Shown: one piece after another, positions 42,236-51,137 of the stretch
Position numbering within the stretch: the first letter of the stretch is position 1
Layout: every line of letters begins with the position of its first letter
Assembly: GCA_035634255.1 (NCBI GenBank)
Contig: DASQDI010000074.1
Span: 1 to 60,330, forward strand
Source: DATLMR01 sp035634255
GTDB taxonomy: Bacteria; Acidobacteriota; Blastocatellia; UBA7656
Direction: 5' to 3'
DNA length: 60,330 nucleotides
Program-made: the position numbers and the translations under genes
Notes under the pieces: model-generated
What the model was told of the DNA's origin: nothing
The model's database searches: none
Seen by the model: only the letters and a program-made list of their open reading frames with translations

Positions 42236-42865
42236 ATGGATCGATTGCCAAACAGGAGATTCACAAATGGCCTCTCCTCAGGTTTGTCAGTTTTGGCTCT
42301 TTTTGCATTTGGGTACTCATTTGGCGGAGTAATCGAGCCGGTCATAGCGTCCGACGACCCTTCCGGCGGCGCCAAAAACACTCAGGCTTCTTACAAAGAA
42401 GTTTCTGCCCCGTCCGACACCCTCACCGTTAAGCAACCCTCGAACAATTCCGACCCGTCAGAGATGAAACAGATGGTCGGAGCGTCCGCGGCGGTCGACG
42501 CGAACAAAGGCACCGCGGACCGTCTGTCGAATACCGACAAGAGCGAGTTGCAGGATTTCCATGCCACCGCCTACTGCCTGAAGGGCCGCACGGCCTCGGG
42601 GCAGTACACGAGGCGGGGCGTGATAGCGGCTGACCCGCGCGTTCTGCCCATAGGTACAGTGGTTCAGATACAGGCGGGGAGGTACACGGGGACGTACACC
42701 GTGCTCGACACGGGCGGCCGGATCAAGGGGCGCAAGATAGATGTTTACGTCCCGACCTACGACGAGGCCAGAAGGTTCGGCAGGCAGCGAATACAGGTGA
42801 AGGTGCTGGGGCGGGCCAAAAAGAGCGACCCCGCTCGCAAGGGTCCCGTCAGAGCCGCCCTGTAG
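42236..42865 (+). CDS. Secreted 3D-domain cell-wall protein
   Basis: A 209-residue exported protein. The start ATG 42236 follows AGGAGG; an upstream in-frame ATG lacks such a site. A signal-like hydrophobic segment (SGLSVLALFAFGYSFGG) is followed by a low-complexity linker. The 3D domain (about 110-195) shows FHATAYCLKGRTASG, GVIAADPRVLPIGT, GTYTVLDTGGRIKGRKIDVY. The three conserved Asp residues (AADPR, LDTGG, KIDVY) define this double-psi beta-barrel, related to lytic transglycosylase MltA. It probably cleaves or binds peptidoglycan. It is monocistronic with a terminator behind it. Confidence 0.9.
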   Translation: MDRLPNRRFTNGLSSGLSVLALFAFGYSFGGVIEPVIASDDPSGGAKNTQASYKEVSAPSDTLTVKQPSNNSDPSEMKQMVGASAAVDANKGTADRLSNTDKSELQDFHATAYCLKGRTASGQYTRRGVIAADPRVLPIGTVVQIQAGRYTGTYTVLDTGGRIKGRKIDVYVPTYDEARRFGRQRIQVKVLGRAKKSDPARKGPVRAAL

Positions 42866-42906
42866 AATCGTCGGTGATCGCCCGAAGCACGGCGAGACAA
42901 AAACAG

Positions 42907-42951
42907 AAGCCCGCAGTCGCGCTTGCTTTCGCGGCCGCGGGCTTTCGGTTT
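42907..42951. terminator. Bidirectional terminator between the 3D gene and the response regulator
   Basis: An 8-bp stem AAGCCCGC/GCGGGCTT has T-rich flanks on both strands (tcggtttc on plus, CTGTTTTTG on minus). It separates convergent genes. Confidence 0.65.
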
Positions 42952-42976
42952 CGGGGCTTCGGGCCTATCCCTTTAT

Positions 42977-43657
42977 TCAGCCGATGAATTTATAGCCGAC
43001 CCTGTGGACGGTGATGATGTATCGCGGGTCGCCCGGAATCTCCTCGATCTTCTGTCGCAGCTTGGCTATGTGCATGTCGACCGTGCGCGTGAGGGGGAAG
43101 CTGTCGTAGCCCCAGACGGCGTCGAGCAACTGGTCGCGCGTGACGACCTCGCCTTTGTGGTCGATGAAATATTTCATGATCTTCAGCTCGCGCGGGGAGA
43201 GGTCGATGGGCCGCCCGCTCCTGGTCGCTTCGAACTTCTTGAAGTTGAACGCCACGTCTCCGAGCTGGTAGACCTCCACCTCTTCCGAGGTGTTGGCCGC
43301 GCGGCGCAGGAGGGCTTCGACGCGCGCCATCAGCTCCATGAAGCTGAACGGCTTGGTGACGTAATCGTCGGCCCCGATCTTGAGGCCGAGGACTTTATCT
43401 ATCTCCTGCCCGCGCGCCGTGAGCATTATGACGGGGACGTTGTTGCCGGAGGCCCTGAGCTGCTTGCAGATGTCGAGCCCGCTCATCTTCGGCAGCATCA
43501 CGTCCAGTATGATCAGGTCGGCCTTCTCTTCGGTCGCGAGCTGGAGGCCCGCGCTCCCGTCTTTGGCGACCATCACCTTATACCCCTCGTACTCGAACCC
43601 ATCGCGCAGAGCGACGGCCATCGAGTGATCATCTTCCACTACAAGCACCTTGCGCAT
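42977..43657 (-). CDS. OmpR/PhoB-family response regulator
   Basis: A 226-residue regulator. The receiver domain has acidic residues in VVEDDHS, the phospho-acceptor Asp in LIILDVMLPKMSG, the Thr in VIMLTARGQ and Lys in YVTKPFSF. The C-terminal winged helix shows LSPRELKIMKYFIDHKGEVV and TVDMHIAKLRQKIEEIPGDP. It is phosphorylated by the kinase encoded 69 bp upstream in the same direction. The target genes are not identifiable here. Confidence 0.97.
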   Translation of the reverse strand: MRKVLVVEDDHSMAVALRDGFEYEGYKVMVAKDGSAGLQLATEEKADLIILDVMLPKMSGLDICKQLRASGNNVPVIMLTARGQEIDKVLGLKIGADDYVTKPFSFMELMARVEALLRRAANTSEEVEVYQLGDVAFNFKKFEATRSGRPIDLSPRELKIMKYFIDHKGEVVTRDQLLDAVWGYDSFPLTRTVDMHIAKLRQKIEEIPGDPRYIITVHRVGYKFIG

Positions 43658-43726
43658 GACTGCTCACCCCAATCGGAGACTTATGAAAGTATTAAAAGGG
43701 CCTCGTTTATAACGCCTAGCGGGCGG

Positions 43727-45418
43727 TCAGATTTTAACTCCCATGCTGAGCGACTCGGCGCTCTCTTTCAGGGCCCTCGCATTCTGCGGCTCCGGCTCTT
43801 TGCTCAGGCTCTCGGCCACCGGCAGGTGGATCGTGAACGTGCTGCCGGAGCCCTGCTGGCTCTCGACCGTGACCCTGCCCCTGTGCGCCTGCACGATGTG
43901 CCTGACTATCGACAGCCCGAGCCCGCTGCCCTTCACGTCGTGCACGAGGCCGGTGCTCACCCGGTAAAATTTCTCGAATATCTTCTCATGGTCCGCCTGC
44001 GGGATGCCGATCCCCCTGTCCGTGACGGAGATGGTCACCTCGCCGTCCCTCTGCCCCAGCCGCACCAGAATCTCCTTCGAGGAGCCGGAATACTTGACGG
44101 CGTTATCGACGAGGTTGACGAACGCCTGCGCCATCGCCTCGGCGTCGATGACGGCCCGCGGGAGGGCCTGCGGCGGGCGCTCGCAGGTTATGGTGAAGCC
44201 GTCCTGCTTCAGCCGGACTTCGAACATCTTGAGCGTTTCGGAGACGACTTCGCCCACGTCAGCTTTCTCGAACTGGTACTGCTTCTGCGACGACTCGATC
44301 TTGGAGAAGTCGAGGATGTTGTTGATGAGCTGCGTGAGCCTGCGGCTCTCCGTCTCTATGTACTGGCCGTACTCGCGGATCTTCTCGGGCTCTTTGACGC
44401 GGCCGAGGGTCAGGAACTCCCCGAACACCCTGATCGAAGAGAGCGGGGTCCGCAACTCGTGGGAGACGTTGGAGACGAAGTCGGTCTTCATCTCCGACAG
44501 CTTCATCTCGCGCGAGGCCGCCCGCAGGGTCATCACGATGCCCCCGAGGAGCACGAGCGTCATCAGCAGGGAGAGCGAGAGGTTTATGGCGAAGTTGGAG
44601 TGCGCGATCTGCTCCGGGGTCATGTCCCGGCTGTATATCTTCAAGCGCCAGTCGGTGAAGACGAACTGGAGGGGCAGGGCCATCTCTTCGGCCTGATCCT
44701 GGATGGTGCCGCTGGCGAGCATGACGTTGTCGCCGCCGTCCTGCGCCGTGAGGATGACCCCGATGCATTCGTCGTCGGCCTGCCGCTTGGGGAAGTACTT
44801 CTCGATGGCCGCGGGCAGCACGTTCTTGAGGAAGAACTCGTTGTCGATGATCATCCCCGCGACGCCGGCCACGCGCGAAGACTCGTCGATTATGGGCTTG
44901 AGCAGGATGCGGTTCTCCGGGTCGCGCTCGTCCACGCTCAGCGCGCGCGATTCTACCGTGGTGCCTTCCTTGCTCATCACCCTCCAGGGCGCGCAGGCGA
45001 TGTTGACCGCGCGGGTCTCCGCGGCGTCGGGCGAGGCGGGCTCCATCTGGTTGGTCTTGGGGTTGTAGTAGACCACGGGGTTCTGGTCTTTCTTGAAATC
45101 GGCTATGAATATGCGCCTCGCGCCCAGGGAGTAGGCATTCTTGAGGCATAGCGTGTTCGGGCATATGTCGCCGTAAGCGAGGACGGATGAGTGGATGTTC
45201 AGCTTCTGCTCGGCGCTGTTCTGGTAGAAGTATTTTATCTCAGTCGCGACGCCTTCGAGGGCCGTCTTCACGGTCATCTTGTGGTCGACCGCGGAGGTGC
45301 GTTCGAGCTCCACCAGAGAGTTGTACTGCAAACGGAGCATGAAGATGAGCGGCACCGCCACCGCGAGTACCCCCACCCAGAGGAGGTGTCTTTTTAAAAA
45401 TAATTCCAGTTTAGACAT
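43727..45418 (-). CDS. Membrane sensor histidine kinase with cysteine-containing extracytoplasmic domain
   Basis: A 563-residue kinase. Transmembrane helices lie near 12-30 and 278-300. The ~245-residue domain between them has four cysteines (DICPNTLC, NIACAPW, DDECIGV) and may sense a ligand or redox state. The cytoplasmic part has the H-box SHELRTPLSS, the N-box NLVDNAVKYS, G1 DRGIGIPQ, F-box FEKFYR and G2 GSGLGLSIV. It autophosphorylates on His and passes phosphate to the adjacent regulator. No HAMP is evident; the second helix connects almost directly to the dimerisation domain through a short linker. Confidence 0.95.
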   Translation of the reverse strand: MSKLELFLKRHLLWVGVLAVAVPLIFMLRLQYNSLVELERTSAVDHKMTVKTALEGVATEIKYFYQNSAEQKLNIHSSVLAYGDICPNTLCLKNAYSLGARRIFIADFKKDQNPVVYYNPKTNQMEPASPDAAETRAVNIACAPWRVMSKEGTTVESRALSVDERDPENRILLKPIIDESSRVAGVAGMIIDNEFFLKNVLPAAIEKYFPKRQADDECIGVILTAQDGGDNVMLASGTIQDQAEEMALPLQFVFTDWRLKIYSRDMTPEQIAHSNFAINLSLSLLMTLVLLGGIVMTLRAASREMKLSEMKTDFVSNVSHELRTPLSSIRVFGEFLTLGRVKEPEKIREYGQYIETESRRLTQLINNILDFSKIESSQKQYQFEKADVGEVVSETLKMFEVRLKQDGFTITCERPPQALPRAVIDAEAMAQAFVNLVDNAVKYSGSSKEILVRLGQRDGEVTISVTDRGIGIPQADHEKIFEKFYRVSTGLVHDVKGSGLGLSIVRHIVQAHRGRVTVESQQGSGSTFTIHLPVAESLSKEPEPQNARALKESAESLSMGVKI

Positions 45419-45555
45419 TACAGCGGCTCCGTTATCCGCGCACCATAATACAATGAACGTACTTCCGTTATGCCAGATTTCTCGGGCTTTTTACAACTCC
45501 TTGACATCTTTTACCCGTTTTTACCCGCAAGCCCTCAAGCCCCTGACCGCCCCGC

Positions 45556-47424
45556 TCACCGGCCTTCGGGCGGGCCCGAGCCGAGCGAGCTGTCGAGCGA
45601 GCCCCTGCGCTCGGTGGCCAGCGAGAAGTAGCGTTCGAGCGCATCGCGGTAGCGGTCTAGCTTGTCGATGGTGGACCCCGACGGCTGGGACCCCCGCTCG
45701 CTCAGCAGGACGAAGGCCACGCGGAAACTCTTCGGGGCCTGGCTCGCGTCGGGGACCCGCGCGCCTTCCCACAGGATTATCTCGCCCACGTTCGTGGACC
45801 CGCGCCGCGCGGAGAGCGAGAAGTTCAGCACGGGCGACTTCGACCTCAGTATCGCTTTCGCCTCCTCGTCGACGAGGAGGAAAGGTATGGGCGGGACCTC
45901 TTCGGGCGGCAGCAGCCCCATTAGGTACTGGTCGAGCCGGTTGAAGTAATTGACGGCCGTCTGCGCCGTCGTGAACGAGCCGCCGCTGCCCTCCCTCCAG
46001 GCGTTGCCCTCCATCAGCGAAGAGAAGCTGCCGTCGGAAGTCGTGCGCGTATCCATCAGGAAGCTCCAGTGCGACCTGGCGCGGCCGAGCAGGTCGTCTT
46101 TCACGTCGTGGTCCGGCGAGTTGAAACGGACGTACGAGAGCCAGCGGTGCCCCTGCTCGTGGCAGACTATGCTGATCGCCGAGTTGAGCCCGACCATGTG
46201 GGCCTGCGGGTCGGAGGGCCAGTCGCGGACGATGTCCCCCATCGCGATGATCGTCGAGAGCCGCGAGGGGCTGCCGTAGATCGCGCCCCGGTCGAAGAGC
46301 TTCAACCCGAGGCCCTGAATGTCGTTCCGCACGTTGAAGGCGTTGGCGACGCCCAGCCCGTTGTCGAAATCGAAGTCCGTCCACAGGTAGAGCGTGTCGA
46401 AGTCGTCCCCGTAAGCCCCGTAGAAAGCCCGCGTCAGCCCCGGCAGGTCCAGCCTCTTCTGCTTCGAGAACAGCTCGCAGAACGGGCCTGATATTACGCC
46501 TTCGGGCGCTTGAGACAAGTCGAGGGGCAGGGCCTCGGCCTCGGAATTTCCCGGCGACAGGCCGACGAGCGACGAGCGGGCTTTGACCTTTTTGTAGAAG
46601 AAGGCGATCCGCCCATCGTCGTAGAGCGACACCTGAAAAGTGTTCGCCCCGCCCGACGGGAATTCCTGGGCCGCGTCCCACGTGACGATGTGGCGGCCGG
46701 CGATCCTGTTGTAATAAATGCCGCCCCTGTTGGTCACGTCGAGGTCCGACCAGAGGGCGGCTATGCGCGGCAGCTCGGTCGCGAGGTTGGTCGCCGACGA
46801 GCGCCCGCCGACATCGCCCCCGGTGAAAGTTATGTAGCCGTTCGTGCCGACGAATATCGACTGGTAAAAGGTCCCGTAGAAGGGGAAGGCGGGACCGGTC
46901 AAACGCATCTCGCGGTGGCCGTCGTCGCGGCCCGCGAGCAGCTCTCCGTTAGCGCCGAAGAAGTAGCTCAGCTTGAACCCGAAATCCTTGCTGAACTCCA
47001 CGTCGCCGCTCTCGATGCGATAGCCGTCGCCTTCCGGCGCGAATATTATCGTGCGGTCCTTCAGGTCGAATTTGTTCGGAGGTATCACGATGGTCCCGCC
47101 GTCTTCGACCAGGGCGATGTCTCCGTCGTTTCTTACCTGCGCCGCCCTCGCCTGAGTCGCGAGCGAATCGAGCCTCGCCCCGCCATTATGCATCCGGCTC
47201 AGCCTGCGCAGGTTGGCCCTGTGATTGAACGACTGCTCTTCGTCCCCGCGAGGGTCGAAGCCGCAGAAAGGCTCCTTACCGGACCACGGGCCGGCCGCGG
47301 GCTCGTGAGCCGCGAGGGGCGCGCGAGCGGCCCCCGGCGAGGACGCGAGCATAAGAACCACGACCGCGGCGAGGGCGGTCACCCTCGCGAAAAAGTGCGG
47401 GTATCTTCTCATCTGTCTAGTCAT
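45556..47424 (-). CDS. Secreted NIDO-like protein with HExxH zincin motif
   Basis: A 622-residue exported protein with signal peptide (FFARVTALAAVVVLMLASSP...ARA). Residues about 130-290 resemble a nidogen-like beta domain (FPFYGTFYQSIFVGTNGYIT, PRIAALWSDLDVTNRGGIYY, FQVSLYDDGRIAFFY). The later region has a putative zinc motif H422-E-Q-G-H426 in IVCHEQGHRWLSYVRF, and LMDTRTTSDGSFSSLMEGNAW further on, in which an acidic residue could be the third ligand. The combination suggests a secreted metallopeptidase, but I do not recognise the family. A good promoter lies upstream on the minus strand, so it is probably its own transcription unit. Confidence 0.8.
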   Translation of the reverse strand: MTRQMRRYPHFFARVTALAAVVVLMLASSPGAARAPLAAHEPAAGPWSGKEPFCGFDPRGDEEQSFNHRANLRRLSRMHNGGARLDSLATQARAAQVRNDGDIALVEDGGTIVIPPNKFDLKDRTIIFAPEGDGYRIESGDVEFSKDFGFKLSYFFGANGELLAGRDDGHREMRLTGPAFPFYGTFYQSIFVGTNGYITFTGGDVGGRSSATNLATELPRIAALWSDLDVTNRGGIYYNRIAGRHIVTWDAAQEFPSGGANTFQVSLYDDGRIAFFYKKVKARSSLVGLSPGNSEAEALPLDLSQAPEGVISGPFCELFSKQKRLDLPGLTRAFYGAYGDDFDTLYLWTDFDFDNGLGVANAFNVRNDIQGLGLKLFDRGAIYGSPSRLSTIIAMGDIVRDWPSDPQAHMVGLNSAISIVCHEQGHRWLSYVRFNSPDHDVKDDLLGRARSHWSFLMDTRTTSDGSFSSLMEGNAWREGSGGSFTTAQTAVNYFNRLDQYLMGLLPPEEVPPIPFLLVDEEAKAILRSKSPVLNFSLSARRGSTNVGEIILWEGARVPDASQAPKSFRVAFVLLSERGSQPSGSTIDKLDRYRDALERYFSLATERRGSLDSSLGSGPPEGR

Positions 47425-47453
47425 GATGGCCCCTGACGACGAATTTCTCCTGC

Positions 47454-47481
47454 ATTATATTAGAGTATGGCCGCGCATCAA
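47454..47481 (-). promoter_or_regulatory. Promoter for the secreted HExxH protein
   Basis: On the minus strand TTGATG (47481-47476), a 16-bp spacer and a perfect TATAAT (47459-47454) lie about 23 bp ahead of the likely transcription start region and 30 bp ahead of the ATG at 47424. Confidence 0.55.
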
Positions 47482-47805
47482 AACGCCAGAGCGGCCCCGG
47501 TAAATGCCCGCGAAATAAACTAAAGAGGATGAGCGATAAATTATGTCCTTGACAAAAGAAATTCATTGACTTAAAAGGGCACATAGTAAAGGTACAGCCC
47601 CAGACATTGCAGGTGTATGTAACGCGCGTGGCAAGCGGCGTGTTTCAAGGTTATAATCATTGACAATGAAGAGTCGTCCAACGCCTTCTGTATGGGATTC
47701 ATCTATAGTTTACAGGATAGGTGTTGGAAGGCGGGACGGGCAGTTGAATGCTTTACGTCGCCCGCCCGAATTAGTGGAGTGTTAAAAGTGGAAGAACAAG
47801 ATCAT
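47482..47805. other. Intergenic region ahead of the Clp-like ATPase gene
   Basis: No gene is evident. A plus-strand TATAAT (47652-47657) with GTGGCA 18 bp upstream is a plausible promoter, giving a ~140-nt leader. TTGACA-like boxes also occur at 47551 and 47571. Confidence 0.45.
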
Positions 47806-48969
47806 ATGCAAAATAGAAAGCCCCTTAACCCGGACATGAAGAGCCCGCGCGCGCAGGAGTTCGAGAATAAATTAGGCTCTCTGATCGTCGGGCAGGAACG
47901 CGCCGTCCGCCGCATATCAGGCTTGTATCAGATATACCTGGCCAGCATGCAGAATCCGGGGCGGCCGATTGGAACGATGCTCTTCCTCGGCCCCACCGGG
48001 TCCGGCAAGACCCGCGTGGTGGAGGCCGCCGCCGAGGTCCTCTTCGGCGACGCGAACGCGGTCGTCAAGATCGACTGCGCGGAGTTTCAGCATTCGCACG
48101 AGATCGCGAAGCTCATCGGCTCGCCTCCGGGGTACCTGGGCCACCGCGAAACGGCCCCGATGCTCACCCAGGAGAACCTCGATAAGCACCACACGGAGAC
48201 GGACAAACTGACCTTCATCCTCTTCGACGAGATCGAGAAGGCGTCCGACGCCCTCTGGCAGTTGTTGCTCGGCATCCTCGACAAGGCCACCCTAACGCTC
48301 GGCGACAATCGCAAGGTCGATTTCTCGCGCTGCATGATCTGCCTCACGTCGAACCTCGGCGCGAAGGAGATGAGCGAGTTGATCACCGGCTCCATCGGCT
48401 TCGCCCCGGCGCGCGGCAAGGGCATGGTCGAAGACGAGGTGGACCAGAAGATATACCGCACCGCCTCGGAAGCCGCGAAGCGCAAGTTCTCGCCGGAGTT
48501 CATGAATAGGATAGACAAGGTGGTCGTCTTCCGCAGCCTCAAGGAGTACCACCTCCGCCAGATACTTGAGCTTGAGCTCGGGCTGGTGCAGGACCGCATC
48601 ATGAAGGGGTCGGGCGAGAAGTTCGTCTTCACCTGCACCGACGAGGCCAAGAAATTCCTGCTCGACGAGGGCATCGATTTCAAATACGGCGCGCGCCATC
48701 TGAAACGCTCGATTGAGCGCTTCCTCGTCTACCCCATCTCCAACCTCGTCGCGACCGAGCAGGTGGCCACGGGCGACCTGGTCGTCATCGACTTCGACGG
48801 GGGCTCGGGCAAGCTGGTCTTCACCAAGGAAGAAGGCGGCGCGCTCATCGACCCGTACCGCGAGTTGTACGGAGACATGTTCGGGCGCTTCGGGGACGAG
48901 AAGGCCGCCGCGGCAGAAGCGGGCGAGGGCGGCATGATCACCGCGCCGCTCAAGGCCATCGAGAGCTAG
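47806..48969 (+). CDS. Single-module Clp/HSP100 D2-type AAA+ ATPase
   Basis: A 387-residue protein from ATG 47806; GTG 47779 or 47788 are alternative starts, with ribosome-site-like sequences upstream. It has one AAA+ module of the ClpB/ClpA D2 type: Walker A GPTGSGKTRV, Walker B FILFDEIEKA, sensor 1 LTSNLG, Arg finger region FSPEFMNRIDKVVVF, and a D2-small domain with GARHLKRSIERFLVYPISN. It lacks the N-domain and the D1 module, so it is much shorter than ClpA/B/C (750-860 residues). No protease gene is adjacent. It may unfold or remodel proteins; its partner is unknown. The C-terminus is acidic and Ala-rich. Confidence 0.88.
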   Translation: MQNRKPLNPDMKSPRAQEFENKLGSLIVGQERAVRRISGLYQIYLASMQNPGRPIGTMLFLGPTGSGKTRVVEAAAEVLFGDANAVVKIDCAEFQHSHEIAKLIGSPPGYLGHRETAPMLTQENLDKHHTETDKLTFILFDEIEKASDALWQLLLGILDKATLTLGDNRKVDFSRCMICLTSNLGAKEMSELITGSIGFAPARGKGMVEDEVDQKIYRTASEAAKRKFSPEFMNRIDKVVVFRSLKEYHLRQILELELGLVQDRIMKGSGEKFVFTCTDEAKKFLLDEGIDFKYGARHLKRSIERFLVYPISNLVATEQVATGDLVVIDFDGGSGKLVFTKEEGGALIDPYRELYGDMFGRFGDEKAAAAEAGEGGMITAPLKAIES

Positions 48970-49000
48970 GAAGTCGCAGGCTTGCTTAATCTGGAAGATA

Positions 49001-49031
49001 GAGTCCGGCTGGGAGCGATCTCGCCGGACTC
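49001..49031 (+). terminator. Hairpin downstream of the Clp-like gene
   Basis: A perfect 9-bp stem GAGTCCGGC/GCCGGACTC with a 13-nt loop lies 32 bp after the stop codon. The tail (AACTTTCT) is only weakly T-rich. Confidence 0.5.
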
Positions 49032-49153
49032 AACTTTCTAAGGGCACAATTTTGTAAGGACATTCGAAAGGGAGAGGAGATCGGTGAATTTCGCATGAAA
49101 CCTCCCTTCTTTTTCGGTATCCTCGAAGTCCGGAGGGCGGTCCCCGCTCGACT

Positions 49154-50359
49154 ATGAAGAACGCCTTCGCCATCTTCGCGCTGCTTCTTACGGCCGCCGT
49201 CCCGGTCGCCCGCGCGGAGCACGTGCGGATAGGGCTGTTCGGCCTCTTCAGGACCGAGATAATAGAAGTCCGAATCGCGTCGGGCGAGGGCGCGACCCTT
49301 TCGACCGGCACTCTGAAGGGGGAGAGGCGGCTGCGGCGCGGCGACTCGGTCCGGGTCCGCCTCGCGGGCCCCCGGGTGGGCGTCGTGATCTCTGACGCGC
49401 ACGGCGGGATAAAGCAGTCTCTCGACGCGCGCGAGGCGACCGTCCTCCCCGACGAGGCGACGGCTTTGGAATTAGTGCTGCCCGGACGTGTGAGCCGCGA
49501 GGTGCGCGGGCGGCTCTCGGTCTCGCCCGGCGACAGGCAGCTCCGGATAGTCCTGACGACCGACAGCGAACCGGCCGTGTCGTCCGTGGTCGCGGCGGAG
49601 ATGAACGGCGAGCGGGAGCCCGAAGCCATTAAAGCCCTCGCGGTGGTCGTCCGCACTTACATGCTCGCGCACATGGGCCGCCACTCTGACGAAGGCTTCG
49701 ACTTCTGCGACACGACTCACTGTCAGGTCTACCGCGGGGAGGCGGACCTCGCGCGGGAAACCGCGTCCCCCCTGATCGCGGCTTCGGTGAGGGCGACCCG
49801 AGGCGAGCGCCTGGGCTTCGAAGGCAGGGAGATCGAGAGTTACTACACGGCGGCGTGCGGCGGCGAGTCGGCCACGCCTTCGATGGTCTGGGGCGGCAAG
49901 CCGGGCGGCGGCTACCGGTTCCGGCGGGTGTCGTGCCGGTGGTGCCGCGATTCGCGCTACAGCCGGTGGGAGAGGTCCGCCGCCGCCAGCTCCGTTCTCG
50001 ATACTTTATCCACGGAGTTGAAGGTCCGATTATCTTCGTCGGCGGAATTGCGGACCGAGAGCGATCAGGCGGGTGATTTCGTGCGGGCCGTGACGCTGAG
50101 TGATCATGGCAGGCAGGTCTCCATGACCTCGGACGAGTTCCGGAGGGCGATAGGCCGCAGCCTTGGATGGAACACAGTGCTTAGTCCGACGTTTACCATA
50201 GAGCGGCGCGGGCCGAATTTCATATTTCGCGGGCGCGGCTTCGGCAGCCAGATCGGGCTTTGCCTCGCGGGCGCGTCGGCTCAGGCGGCGGCGGGCCGGG
50301 GGTATCGAGACATCCTAAGCTTCTACTATCCGAATTCGGAATTGGAGGCGGGAGATTGA
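49154..50359 (+). CDS. SpoIID/LytB-domain secreted protein
   Basis: A 401-residue exported protein (signal peptide MKNAFAIFALLLTAAVPVARA). The SpoIID domain spans about 140-400: VVAAEMNGEREPEAIKALAV, VVRTYMLAHMGRHSDEGFDF, TTHCQVYRG, SYYTAACGGESATPSMVW, and the end motif GRGFGSQIGLCLAGASAQAA. SpoIID is a peptidoglycan glycan-strand lytic transglycosylase in spore formers, and related domains occur in many non-sporulating bacteria. In the final motif the common GH residue pair (GFGHGVG) reads GFGSQIG here, so activity is uncertain. The stop codon overlaps the TTG start of the next gene, showing translational coupling. Confidence 0.9.
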   Translation: MKNAFAIFALLLTAAVPVARAEHVRIGLFGLFRTEIIEVRIASGEGATLSTGTLKGERRLRRGDSVRVRLAGPRVGVVISDAHGGIKQSLDAREATVLPDEATALELVLPGRVSREVRGRLSVSPGDRQLRIVLTTDSEPAVSSVVAAEMNGEREPEAIKALAVVVRTYMLAHMGRHSDEGFDFCDTTHCQVYRGEADLARETASPLIAASVRATRGERLGFEGREIESYYTAACGGESATPSMVWGGKPGGGYRFRRVSCRWCRDSRYSRWERSAAASSVLDTLSTELKVRLSSSAELRTESDQAGDFVRAVTLSDHGRQVSMTSDEFRRAIGRSLGWNTVLSPTFTIERRGPNFIFRGRGFGSQIGLCLAGASAQAAAGRGYRDILSFYYPNSELEAGD

Positions 50360-50985
50360 TCGGCCCGGCACCATTTCTGGCCATCTTCCAGTTGGGCGAC
50401 AAGCTCGCGCAGCTCGGGGAGTGGTTGATGGCTCTGGGCGGTCTGGGGCTGTTCGGGATATCGCTTCTGGACTCGGCCTTCGTTCCTCTTCCGGGAGGCC
50501 CCGATTTCGCCATGATCGCTCTGAGCGCCCGCAAGCCCGCGTGGATGCCTCTGTACGCGCTCGCCGCGACGACCGGCTCCACGCTCGGATGCACGGCCCT
50601 CTACCTCGCGGCCCGGCGCGCGGGCAGCCGCGCCCTGAACCGCGTGAGCCCGGAGCGGCGCGAGCGGATAGAGAATCTGCTCGGGCGCTATGACATGCTG
50701 GCGGTGGCGGTCCCGGCCCTTCTGCCCCCGCCGTTCCCGTTCAAAGCCTTCGTGCTGGGCGCGGGCGTGTTTCGCCTGAAGGTGTTCAGGTTCATCGCGG
50801 CGATATTCGTGGGCCGTCTCGTCAGGTTCCTGATTGAAGGGTGGCTCGCCGTTGAGTTCGGGGAAGAGGCGCGCCCCCTGATCGCGCAGCACGGCGTAAA
50901 AGTGCTGATCGTGCTTGTCGGGATAGTCGCCCTCGGCCTGGGTTGGCGGTATTACAGGACGCGTTCACTTGACCGCGCGGCCTGA
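50356..50985 (+). CDS. VTT (DedA-like) membrane protein
   Basis: A 209-residue integral membrane protein. The start is taken as TTG 50356, overlapping the preceding stop in TTGA, with GGAGGCGGGAGA upstream. It has an N-terminal amphipathic helix, a re-entrant motif with Pro (DSAFVPLPGGPDFAMIAL), GSTLGCTALYLAARRAGSRA, and MLAVAVPALLPPPFPFKAFV, followed by helices near the C-terminus. This layout matches the VTT/SNARE-associated (DedA/YqjA) family of lipid scramblase or transporter-like proteins. Coupling to SpoIID suggests a joint cell-envelope role. Confidence 0.9.
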   Translation: MIGPAPFLAIFQLGDKLAQLGEWLMALGGLGLFGISLLDSAFVPLPGGPDFAMIALSARKPAWMPLYALAATTGSTLGCTALYLAARRAGSRALNRVSPERRERIENLLGRYDMLAVAVPALLPPPFPFKAFVLGAGVFRLKVFRFIAAIFVGRLVRFLIEGWLAVEFGEEARPLIAQHGVKVLIVLVGIVALGLGWRYYRTRSLDRAA

Positions 50986-51137
50986 AAATATGAAGAAGGC
51001 ATACAAAACCGGGCGCGGGCGGCATCAAATCAACTGATCGGGTGTGAGTGCCAGCGATTCTCATCTTGGAAAGACTCTTTGCCGCCCATCTAACCGTGTG
51101 GTAGCATTACAAGTTCGTAGGAGTGATTTGGCTATCC

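Noticed and set aside
42923..45151. 742-residue plus-strand open frame opposite the two-component genes
   Set aside because: Shadow of two clear minus-strand genes.
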